DNA of 64,000 nucleotides. Origin: Cymodocea nodosa (lineage: Eukaryota; Streptophyta; Magnoliopsida; Alismatales; Cymodoceaceae). The notes under the pieces were generated by a model, which did not search any database, was not told where the DNA came from, and saw only the letters and a program-made list of their open reading frames with translations. A program made the position numbers and the translations under genes. Location of the stretch: the NCBI GenBank assembly GCA_036874045.1, contig CM072341.1, forward strand, positions 14,024,501-14,088,500. Reading direction: 5' to 3'. Positions 45,545 to 56,948 of this stretch are shown here, piece after piece (within the stretch, counting starts at the first letter, position 1; each line of letters opens with the position of its first letter).

Positions 45545-47165
45545 TGTAGGATCGTATGGCTACACAAGAGGGCGGTGAATTGTGTTTTTCAATATTTTCG
45601 AATATAATTGAAACTTTAAATCTCAAAAACAAATCGAGACACTATTTTCATAAAATCATTTTTATTCAAGGTTTCAATTACAATATACAATTCAATTCTC
45701 CTCAGAAATTGTAGATGCAATTATATATCGATACCATGTTTTATCTATACAATTTCATAACTACAAATAGAGAAAACTAATTTACGAAATTTAAAACATT
45801 TCTCCCTATTTGAGATCTTTCTTCTTCTTCTTCTCTTTCTTCTTCTCTTTCTTCTTCAGCAATTCTTTAGTGACAAATATCTTGTCTTTCTCTACTCACT
45901 GAATTTGCTTTCTTCTGATACTTTAAATCTTCAGTGATGTAAATCTAACCTTTTCTACTTCACTGAATTTTCTTCCATCTGATACTTCAAATCTTCAATG
46001 ACACATATCTTACCTTTTTCTACTTCACTAAATTTTCTTCCACCTGAGAGCTTTTCCCTAAAGAGGTGTTTTTGATCCCTGAAAAGATTTTTCTTTTGGT
46101 GTGCAAGGATAACTGATCAATGAGAATTCTATGCCTTTTATACTATATCTTCATTTCATGCATATCCTCCACATTTAATCACTATCAATCTTCCACTTCT
46201 TCATGTCTTTTCTTTTTCCTTCATCGAAATACACACGTTTTGACTCACGTTTACATTTCAAATTGTCTTTAATCATTAATCCTGGATCTCTAAAAAATTT
46301 CCTACAAAATGAACTTTCTCTTCCAAAATTTTTCATCAAGTATTATAAGAAGTCGTTACTTTAATGTTAACTAAACGAGTAATACAAGTATATATATAAC
46401 TTAACATTTCTAACTTAACGAGCTCCTCATGTGCCAACTCATGGGACAAGTACTATAGCTAACTCAATGAACTATCTCTGTGGTGTTACGCTAACTCAAC
46501 GAACCATCTCCGTTGTGTTACGCTAACTCAACGAATCAGTAATAAACAAATGTTTTTATAATAAGAATTTTACCATGTGCAAAAATAACAACTTAAGTTT
46601 ATAATACTAACCTAACGTGTTGCCTTAGTGTTCAATATAGCAACTTAATGTATTTAGTTATGTTAATTTAACGAGTTAAACATGTGCACTTCACGTGATA
46701 CAATATAACATTCGTAACTTATAATTTTACCACGTGTACAACACTAACTTAACGAGTTCGTCTCTTGTTTTACTCACTAACTTAACGAGTTCTCACGTGA
46801 CCTATTTTAACCTTTAAGCCTCTAACTTAACGAGTTCTCACGTGATCTCTATACAAACAAAACTCTAACTTAACGAGTTGTCTAAACGTGCACTATTCAT
46901 GATACAGAAAATATAACTTTAAAACATATCATGCTTTTCAATAAAAACACACGTTAACTTAACTTTTAGTTAAATGAGAAATTAATGCAATGAAACGACT
47001 ACTTATTAACTTAGTATAATTTCAAATCCAATGCAGACAAGTATTTATATCAGTAAGCTTTTTCTGTATTAATTGATGATTTTAATTTCTTTTCACAAGC
47101 AATAGTAATTGAGCAAATATGATTATTTTCATTTAGCATACATCATCAAAACAAAATACTCAACA
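45545..47165 (-). repeat. 5' LTR of B
   Basis: 1621 bp, TGTAGGATCG...AATACTCAACA, aligned along its length with 34659-36345. The left copy has an extra CTCAACGAACTATCTCCG repeat and some length differences. Confidence 0.85.
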
Positions 47166-47170
47166 AGTAC
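47166..47170. repeat. Target-site duplication of B, right copy
   Basis: AGTAC, matching 34654-34658. Confidence 0.85.
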
Positions 47171-49275
47171 ATCTAAGACCAATTTTAGATAAAAATCCTT
47201 ATGAGATATGGTATAACAGGGTTCCCAAAATAAGTTATTTAAAAACCCTTTGGCTGTAAGTGTTTTATTTTAAACACTAAGGAACGAAGAGACAAATTTA
47301 GAGTCAAATCAGATGAGGGTATTTTTGTTGGTTATTCGATTAGAAGTAAGGCATATAGAGTTTATAACAAATCAACAAAAACCATTGAGGAAACCCTACA
47401 TGTGAAATTTCATGAAAATTCTCATTTGGATTTTAGACATGTTGAAAACTTTGATTCAAAAATTCTCCCAGAAATGGTACCAAATGATGTTGACAGAGAA
47501 ATTGAGAGATTATCTGACTGAATAAGAAATATAAACTTAAATGATGAATATGGTACCAAATGATGAATATAAACTTAGAAGAAAATAATGTCATACCTAT
47601 AGAAAATGTGGAACAACATAGAAATTGGCGTTATGCTTCATCCCATCCTATTGATCAGATAATAGGCGATCCTAATCAAGGAGTTAGGACTAGGTCATTA
47701 GTAGTCAACATTTGTGGTGCTTATTCATTTATTTCTTTACTAGAACCTAAGAAAATTGAAGATGCCTTAGAAGATGAATTTTGGTATTTAGCTATGCAAG
47801 ATGAGCTAAATCAATTTATAAGAAATGAGGTATGGGATCTAGTTCCACCACCTAAAAATCAGTCCATAATAGGAACAAGGTGGGTATTTAGAAACAAAGT
47901 AGATCAAGATGGACATATAGTTAAAAATAAAGCTAGATTAGTTGCTCAAGGTTACAAGCAAGAGGAAGGAATTGACTATGATGAAACATTTGCTCCTATT
48001 GCTAGACTAAAATCAATACGAATTTTTTTAGCATATGCTTGTTATATGGATTTCAAATTATATCAAATAGATGTTAAGACTGCTTTTTTAAATGGATATA
48101 TAAAAGAAGAAGTTTATGTAAAACAACCTCTAGGTTTTGAAGATTCAAAACATCCTGAGTATGTTTATAAGCTTAAGAAGGCACTATATGGCCTTAAACA
48201 AGCCCCTAGGTCTTGGTATGAGAGATTATCTAAATTTCTTCTGGAAAAAGGGTATTCTATGGGAAAGGCAAATCACACTCTTTTTATCAAGAAGATCGAA
48301 AAAGATATATTGGTAGTTCAAATCTATGTAGATGACATCATATTTGGAGCAACAAATGATAAATTAGTTGAGTCTTTTTCAAAAGACATGACTAATCAAT
48401 TTGAAATGAGTATGATGGGTGAACTATCATTTTTCCTAGGCTTACAAATTAAGCAATTAGATCAAGGTACTTTTATTTCACAAGAAAAATATACTCAAGA
48501 TTTATTAAAGAAGTTTGGTTTAGACAACACTAAAATAAAGAATACACCAATGAGTACTATCACCAAGTTGGATAAAGATGACTTTGGAAAAACTGTAGAT
48601 ATAAAACAATATAGAAGTATGATTGGTTCATTACTTTATTTAACAGCTAGCCGACCAGATATTATGTTTAGTATGTATACTTGTGCTAAATACCAATCTA
48701 ATCCTAAAGAATCACACCTACTTGCTGTTAAACGAATTTTTAAATATCTATTAGGAACCATCAATTTCAGATTGTTTTACTCTAAACACAGTTCTTTAAA
48801 TTTAATAGGTTATAGTGATGTTGATTTCGTAGGATGTAAGTCTAAAAGAAAAAGCACCAATGGCACTTGTCAATTATTAGGAAATTCTTTAGTGTCATGG
48901 TTTAGCAAAAAGCAAAATTATGTAGCATTATCTACAACTGAAGCTAAATATATAGCTGCTGCACTTTGCTATGCTCAAATCCTATGGAGCATACAAACTT
49001 TAAAAGATTTTAATTTAGACTATAAGCCAACTAAGATTTTCTGAGATAGTAGTTCTACAATAAGTTTGTCTAAAAATCCTATCTTACATTCACGAGTTAA
49101 ACATATAGAAGTTCGACATCATTTTCTAAGGGATAATGTTATAAAAGGAAAAATAGTATTAAATTTTGTTCCTACCATAGAACAATTAGCAGATCTATTT
49201 ACAAAACCCTTTGATGAGAATACCTTTTCAAAATTACAATTAGAACTTGGTATCTGTAGGTTATTTGATGTTTAG
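47171..49275 (+). pseudogene. A integrase end, reverse transcriptase and RNase H
   Basis: Resumes A's integrase (LRPILDKNPYEIWYNRVPK). A one-base gain near 47250 shifts the frame before FGCKCFILNTKE. RT/RNase H (47560-49044) is open for 494 codons: [103 protein letters not shown] (the usual E reads K). A TGA at 49042 precedes DSSSTISLSKNP. The frame reaches the usual end ICRLFDV at 49275. Confidence 0.9.
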
Positions 49276-50350
49276 ATTGTCTTATTCATTGCATAACATT
49301 TTGGTTTGTTAAAAAGGTAGTTTTAGAATTTAATTTCTTTATTATTAAAAAAAAACAAACAAAATATCTATTTTTGAATTACTGTTTTCTAGTAGTTAAG
49401 AATTTATGAAATTCTGATTTTTATTAAAGTTAATTTATTTAAGAAATATTCAGAAAAGATTACTTAAGGAAAGTTAATTTGATTCAATGTGAGTGCCAAC
49501 TGTATTTTTGTTATTTATGTATATGCTATTACAGAGATTTTAATAGGAAAGTACATAGAAAGTATGCACTGTTTATTAAAGGAAAGTTATTAACATACTA
49601 TTAGAAAAATTAAGTCTTGCGGTTGACTCTAATTTAATTTACTGTCTTGTTTTATTTCCTTTTTGTCTGCAATTACTTAAGTAATTATGTTCGTTGGGGA
49701 TCTTAAACCCTAGTCACTTAAACCAACTAGTTTAGGATGTGCTGACTAAAAACTCATTTTCCAAGTAATTCAAATTATATTTAAAAAAAAAAAAATACCT
49801 ATTCTCGCTTATCATTGAGTAACTAGTTATCTTTCCCCTAAGCAAGGGATTGTGATCATGTAAAAAGATGATATTGTGGGAGATAATACATAAAGTATAT
49901 ATATATATGAATATAAATCAAAAAAAAAAGGGGTAATGTACTCAAGCTTAATTTATTTTCCAAGTATTATAACAATCCTGCCATAATTTGTGCATATAAT
50001 CTTTGTTATTTCTCTTTGTTATTATCTACTCTTTACACATAATGTATTGTATTTATTTTCTTAAGTTTGTGTACTCCTTATTGAATTCTTTTAACTTACT
50101 TGAAGATATATCTCTATGAATTATCTTTTGTAAATTGAATAAGATAAAAGCTAGAAAGTCTAAATTGTTAAATCTACTACTTATTTCTGTATTTAATTCA
50201 TATAAAAAAAAAGAAAAAAAGAGAGACTCAAATCTATTTAAGGCTTAGTAACCAACTTAAGTCAGCTATTTGACCTTTTAATACCAAATCTATTAGAGCT
50301 TGGCAACCCAATTTAAGTACGTCATAGATTCTTTAGACTAAATTTATGTA
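49276..50350 (+). other. A post-pol noncoding spacer
   Basis: AT-rich, with purine runs at 49920-49932 and 50204-50222. Phrases such as TTTAAGGCTTAGTAACC and GAGCTTGGCAACCCA faintly recall the shared block, but I cannot align it with confidence. No gene. Confidence 0.5.
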
Positions 50351-53300
50351 GGGGGAGCAATTTCTCATATAATAATTCAACTATTATGAACTATTATACG
50401 CTTTAATCAAAAGAATCTGCATAATTTCAGGAAATTAACATTAATTAAGTACATTTCTGAACTATCGGTGAAGTACAAGCTTTTTAGTTCTTAAGTATCC
50501 GATTTTTCTCTTATTTCGGAAGGCTATATTGTATATACCGGATAGTTATGTTTTAAATGATCAAAAAAATATTTTATTATTTCCTGAAGTACACGTGTTG
50601 AAGCCTAAATGCATATCTTAAGTGAATGTTCGATAAGTTATCTGGTAATTCTCCGAAATGCATTTGAGTATCGTAAAGTTAGGTTTATAAGTATCCAACA
50701 ATATCTAAACTCCTTAAGTTAGAATTATGCACGTGTTGAATTTCATTGCTTTATTATGTCTCAAGTTGAAACTCGAATAGTTATGTTTAAGTCTTCGACT
50801 TTTACGCATATCCATCCGAGAAACTCGAACAGTTAACTTAATATTCTTATATTTTTCTGAAAGACTTAAACTATGACAATAACTATTCTCATTTGTCATA
50901 TAGTTGTGTGCTTTACTACTCACAAAACTCGAATAGTTATCATAAGTCTTCGAGTTTTCTCACTTTTCACTTAGCCCGAAGTTATTTTCTTTACACGAAT
51001 AGTGTAAAGTATCAATTTATGCATTTTATATATGTTAATTCATGCATATTAAGGATTATAAGTCATCATTATATATGTTCTTATGAAAGATTACATGAAA
51101 ATCATATTTTAGAACTCTGCATGTTTTATTGGTTAAATAGTCAATAATGCACAAATTTATCCTTTATTAAATTAACACCTAGTCAATTAGCTCATGTGTA
51201 GATATAAGTAATTTATATATTGATTTCATGCATATATTAAAAGAATTATCATTAAGATATGAAATCAAATAATCCTCAATTAAGCAAGCAATATATTATG
51301 CACATTTCATTTTTGCTTTATAATTGTGTAGCAATTTATGTGTAATGTGCATATGCATTTAATGTTATCTTTTGAGTTGTTGTAGGTGAGGACGTAGATC
51401 CTTGGATTAAATCATGGGAAATCAACAACTCATGGTCGTACAATTCAAACTCCAAATCAATCCACCAATCAATCAATCAATGATTAAAGCTTGCCTAAAT
51501 TAGAGGCCACAAATTGGTAGGTGTTTGAAATATTTCCATAGATGGATGACAATGGAAAGTAAAAGAAGATGGTTGGCCAAAGGAAAGATCATCTCCTCTT
51601 TCTCCTCCACGCAAGGGCAAGAACTCCAACTCCAATTTTCGTCCATCCTCTTCCACCCAAGATTTTGGAAGAGTTTTCCTCCAACATTGGTGAGCTTAGG
51701 TGCCTTCCCCCTCATATTAGAAGACCTTCTTCTCTCCACTCCAAGCCGACATACAGAAGGACCTCCACGAGTAAAATCGGTGGTATTGGAGGCACGTGTG
51801 CAACATTGGAAGAGTTTGGGATGTGATCTTCAATATGAGGTAATAGGAAGCATCAAAATTGAGAGGAAAGCTAACAAATCCGGATATCTTGGAAGTGGAT
51901 TGAGGACGTGCAACCCATTTTCTCCAAAGCAAACATAGGCGGTTCCCCTTTAGACGTGATTTGCAAGTGGTGACAGCCTTGTAGAGGAGTGGACAAAGTG
52001 GTTCATCATCAAATAGGGATCAAATGCTTGAAGAGAAGTTGATGAATTAAAGGTAAAAGAGAAGGGAGAGATCCTCATACTTGTAAACATATTTTCATAT
52101 CAAATGTGTATGAGTATTTAGGTATTTTTAATTTATAAATGTATGCACGTTTAGGATGTTTGTTAAATCTTTATTTCTTTAATTTAAATAGTTGTTTTAG
52201 ATTAGATCTCATGGAATATAGTTGCTTCATGTGAATATGTGAATGTTGTGCATAAAACTAACTCTTAACCCTTGTGAATGCGTGTATATCCTATTTGCTG
52301 TATATTCCAATACATGTTCTATTTTGTTATATGTTGTATGACTTGATTTCTCTAAGTTATATGTAGTGTTATATCTTTTTTTGTAATTAATCTAAGTGTA
52401 CAATACGTATGTAGTGTTTTTGGAATTTTTTAGAATGCATTTCTTCGGTTTTTCGATTTTTCTTTCGAAGGTAGCATCTACTCTGTTTTACTGGTCGAGT
52501 TATAGAAATTGCGCTTGGCGCCTTCATGTTGCCTTTCTTTTGTGCATTCCGAAATGTTCTCCTGTAAATTTTCCTAATTAGAGAAACGAGTTATCTTTCA
52601 AGGCGCGGTGATTTCGTGGTGTTTCATGAAGATTTGATTGAGTTATGATATTTACACCAACGACGCGTTTTTGGAATGTTTTCAGAATCGTTTTGCGTAC
52701 TATTTGTATATCCGAATTTGGCAGCAACCTAGAGTGAATTAGTCCTAGAAATTACTGCCATTTTAAAGATAACTCGATGACCTTTCGAACCAATATTTTC
52801 TTTGGATTTTTCAATGTCCAGGTTGGAAGGAAGAAGAGTTAGAATTCGGACTAATTTCTGTGATTCCAGAAACGTGAACTTAAGATTTTCTTGAGTTTTC
52901 TAGCTATTAGCTCTAGGAATTAACAAGTTTTATGCTACCTTTGAAATCTTTATTGTATTTTTGTAAATTGTAACTTAATTGCATGTAATTAGAGTTTTAA
53001 TTGTAGAATTAATAGAGTGGATGTTTTATCAAACAATCATTTTAATAAAATTATTTAAGACAAACTCCTTGTGGATTCGACCTGTACTTGCACATGCTTA
53101 TTACAATGGGCACCGTGCGCTTGCGGTTATAAATGTAAAATTTGCGCTTTTGCCATTAATTTAACAACATATAAAAGTGTTACAAACAGTTACGCTAAGT
53201 ATTCTGCTTTTGTCGGTTGTAAAACTCATACAATTATTGTAAGCATTCGAGTTATTTATCAGTAATGGATCTTATATTTATGATTTCAATGATTGAATCC
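50351..53300 (+). repeat. Gypsy-type solo LTR in A (boundaries approximate)
   Basis: The start (50351-50520) resembles the E1/E2 LTR start, with CTTTAATC...GAATCTGC, GAACTATCGGTGAAG and TTCTTAAGTATCCGA. The end (53070-53150) has the GATTCGACCTGTACTTGCAC and CACCGTGCGCTTGCGG phrases usual near the 3' end of Athila/Tat LTRs. A GC-richer stretch lies at 51385-52080. No internal coding region or primer site follows, so a solo LTR is likely. Exact ends and the target duplication were not found. Confidence 0.5.
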
Positions 53301-53427
53301 GTTTATAAACTCGAAGAGTTAAAAATGTTTTATTGACAACCTTTCGTGTTTCTACCTTGGTAAAACTTTAGTTTCACAATCTTTACTTCTACTAAGTTCT
53401 ATAGTGCACAGCGAAGATTAATCGACA

Positions 53428-53642
53428 ATGTCAAGACATAGAAGAGGACGTGGTAGAATGACAAAAGTACAAAAAAGAGAGTTGGAACTTTAGAAGATAG
53501 AAAATGAAATCAACGACATCTACACAATGTATACTTTTACTAATGAAGTACTACATGAAATTAGAAAAGTTTTTCAAGATGAGAAAAATTTCTGTTGGAA
53601 ATTTATTCGCAATTATGTTGAAACACAGTTTAGACTAAAACA
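53428..53642 (+). pseudogene. A accessory ORF X, N-terminal part
   Basis: MSRHRRGRGRMTKVQKREL, an Arg/Gly-rich start like that of C0 ORF X, then NEVLHEIRKVFQDEKNFCW. One TAG at about 53492. It is interrupted at 53643 by solo LTR D and continues at 56949. Confidence 0.7.
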
Positions 53643-56600
53643 TGTTAGGATCAGTAGGCACACTAGAGGGGGGTGAATGGTGAATGTGTGTAATTTTTAA
53701 AATCTTTTGATGTTGAATCGAATGATTCAACAGATATAAAATGAGATGAATCTAAAAGAATGCAAAGCAGTAGAGAAAAGTAATACACAGCAAATTTTAG
53801 GTGGTTCACCAACTTGGCTAGTCCACCCCTAAGATTCACTTGGGCTTCACTAAGTGTTTCAACACTTACACACTTGCTTTCTGGTCGAAGCAAGAACCAA
53901 CAACACAGAAGTTTTCAGGTATAAACTTCAGTAAACCAACCTCTTGAGTTTTCAGGTCGAAACTCAAACCAACAACTGAATTTAGCTTTCAAGTTGAAGC
54001 CACGAACCAATAGCTTGAATCTTTCAATCAGAGTTTTGGCACAGAGAGCTTTTTCTGCAGTAGATCCTTTGAGTATTCTTTACTGTTTGCAGACTTGAGT
54101 GTAATTGAAATTGGAGTGTAGCTCACTATATATTGTATATACGTTATCTCCATCTTTTCCTTTCTTAAACTCCTCATATTTATACCAAAGGTATAACGAT
54201 CATATTTTTCTTTCAACAGATGTATTATGCTGTACTTGCTAAATAATCAGACCTAAATATGGTAAGTTACCGTTACGTCTGATGTTCAGTAAGTAACCTT
54301 CCGATAATCTTAGGCTTTCGGATGGTTATAAAAATAACTTATCGAAATGCATTCATAACTTACTGATTCTTTACTCATATCCTGTTATCTAAGTCATGTG
54401 AGGATTTTAAGTTGCTCACGTGTAATGTCAATAGTTCAGAGTCTTGTATATTAACTTACCGAAAAGTGCTCCTGACTTTCAGATAGTTAACTACTGTAAC
54501 TCTCTGAACTTTCTTTTAAGTCTCTGACAGTTATCCCTTCAATTCTACACGTGCATAAAAGAATAACTTAAGTTTCAGATAGTTAAGAATGTAACTCACC
54601 GAAACTTCCCATTTTTCGGATAGTTATCTTTCTAACTCTCTAAAAACTCATTTGAGCATCTGTCTAGAATTCTGCACATGGAAAATTCAATAACTTAAGT
54701 TTCGGATGGTTAAACTGTAACTCACCAAAACTCTCTTGAAATTTCGGATAGTTATCTTTCTAACTCTCTGAAAACTTATATGAGCTTCTGGAATTCTACA
54801 CGTGGGAAATTCAATGACTTAAGTTTCAAATAGTTAGCCTTTCTAACTTTCTGATTTTCCTTTTGCTTTCAGATAGTTAACTCCTTAACTCTCCGATCAT
54901 TCAACCAACTTAACTGTCCGATTATTTAACTCTCCGAAGGCTTTGTAAATTCGGATAGTTATCCTTCTAACTGTTCGATAGTCTTGCTGCTGCTGCTGTA
55001 AACTTGCTCTTCGGATACTTTGATTTGTAACTGTCCGATTTTCTGTAGCAGCATATTCTAGTATAGACAGATGTTGAGTATTTTATTTTGATGATGTGTG
55101 CTGAATGAAAATAATCATATTTGCTCAATTACTATTACTTGTGAAAAGAAATTAAAATCATCAATTAATACAGAAAAAGCTTACTAGCATAAATACTTAT
55201 CTATATTGGATCTGAAGTTAATAACTAGTTGTTTCGTTGCATTAATTTCTCATTTAACTAAACGTTAAGTTAACATGTGTTTTTATTGAAAAGCATGATA
55301 TGTTTTAAAGTTATATCTTCTATATCATGAATAGTGCACGTTTAGACAACTCGTTAAGTTAGAGTTTTGTTTGTATAAAGGTCACGTGAGAACTTGTTAA
55401 GTTAGAGGCTTAAAGGTTAAAATAGGTCACGTGATAACTCATTAAGTTAGTGAGTAAAAGAAGAGATGAACTCATTAAGTTAGTGTTATACACGTGGTGA
55501 AATTATAAGTTACAAATGTTGTATTGTATCACGTGAGGTGCACATGTTTAACTCGTTAAGTTAACATAACTAAACGCGTTGAGTTGTTATATTGAACACT
55601 AAGGCAACGCGTTAGGTTAGCGTTATAAACTTAAGTTGTTATTTTTGCACGTGATAAAATTCTTATTATAAAAACATTTGTTTATTACTGAATCGGTGAG
55701 TTAAAGTTTTTTCGGAGACTTACAATCGTAACTATCCGAAAGGTAACTTAAGTCATGTTTTCAGGTCTTGACACGTGTCTCACTAGTTTTATAGTATAAA
55801 GAGTTTTTCGGTGACTTACAACCGTAACTATCCGAAACTTAAACTATTTTTCGGTGAGTTATCGTTTAACCTTCCGAAAGAAAGGTTAAGCTGGTTCGTT
55901 GAGTTAGCGTAACACCACGGATTTAGTTCGTTGAGTTAGCTACAGTACTTACCACGTGAAATGGCACATGAAGAACTCGTTAAGTTAGAAATGTTAAGTT
56001 ATATTTATATACTTGTGTTACTTGTTTAGTTAACATTAAAGTAACGACTTCTTATTACGCTTGATGAAAGATTTTGGACAAGAAAGTTTATTTTGCAGGA
56101 AATTTTTCAGAGATCTAGGACTAATGATTAAAGAAAATTCGAAATATAAACGTGGGTTAGAACATGTGTGTTTCGATGAAGGAAAAAGAAAAGACGTGGA
56201 GAAGTGGAAAACTGGTAGTGATTAAACGTGAAAGATATGCATGAATATACAGTATAAAAGGCATAGAATTCTCGGTGATCAAACTATCCTTGCACACAAA
56301 AAGAAAAATCTTGTCAAGGATCAAACTATCCCTGCACACTAAAAGAAAAATCTTTTTCAGAGATCAAAAACACCTTCTCGGGGAAAATCTCTCAAGTGAA
56401 AGAAAGTTTAGTGAAGCAGAAAAGGTATTATTTATGTCATTGAAGATTTAAAGTATTAGAAGAAAGCAAATTCGGTGAAGCAGAGAAAGACAAGATATTC
56501 GTCACTAAAGAATTGTTGAAGAAGAAAAAGAAGAAGAAAAAATATCTTAAACAGGGAGAAATGTTTTAAATTCCGCAAATTAGTTTTCTCTGTTTGTAGT

Positions 56601-56948
56601 TATGAAATTGTTTAAATGATACATGGTATCAAGATATAATTGCATCTACAATTTCTAAGGAAAATTGAATTGTATATTGTAATTGAAACCTTGAATAAAA
56701 ATGATTTTATGAAAACAATGTCTCGACTTGTATTTGTGTTTTAAAGTTTCAATTATATTTCAGAAAATATTAAAAATACACAATTCACCCCCCTCTTATG
56801 TAGCCATACGATCCTACAACTATAATCTGTTTGCTGCTTGGAATTTGTACTATCTGCCTTCTGATCTTATACTACACTGACTAAACTGTGAAATACAATA
56901 TGTTTTCTCACATAGGTTTTGCATTATCAAAATACACGGGTTCTAACA
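53643..56948 (-). repeat. Solo LTR D, itself interrupted
   Basis: Plus-strand ends TGTTAGGATCAG and GGTTCTAACA; a TATAAATA box on the minus strand at 54184-54177; about 1560 bp without its own insertion. Flanks AAACA (53638-53642) and AAATA (56949-56953) are a likely 5-bp target duplication with one change. It is packed with GGATAGTTA and ACTCTCCGAA repeats. Homologous to 60808-62044. Confidence 0.7.
55072..56818 (+). repeat. B-type solo LTR inside D
   Basis: 1747 bp, TGTTGAGTATTTTA...CATACGATCCTACA, with TATAAAAG at 56253-56260. It aligns with the B and C0 LTRs in the opposite orientation. No primer site or coding region follows. The flanking 5-mers ACAGA and ACTAT do not match, so it may come from recombination between different copies. 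Confidence 0.8.

Larger units (their letters stand above)
34659..47165 (-). mobile_element. Complete copia (Sirevirus-like) element B inserted in A
   Basis: 12,507 bp with both LTRs (34659-36345 and 45545-47165), a 5-bp target duplication AGTAC, a primer site next to the right LTR and a polypurine tract next to the left LTR. From right to left: gag, protease, integrase, RT, RNase H, noncoding block, ORF X. Its reading frames carry many stops. Joining 34658 to 47171 restores A's integrase region. Confidence 0.9.

Noticed and set aside
51525..51938. A 137-codon frame in a GC-richer stretch as a host gene
   Set aside because: It overlaps two other frames on both strands, has no domain and lies within the gypsy-type LTR.
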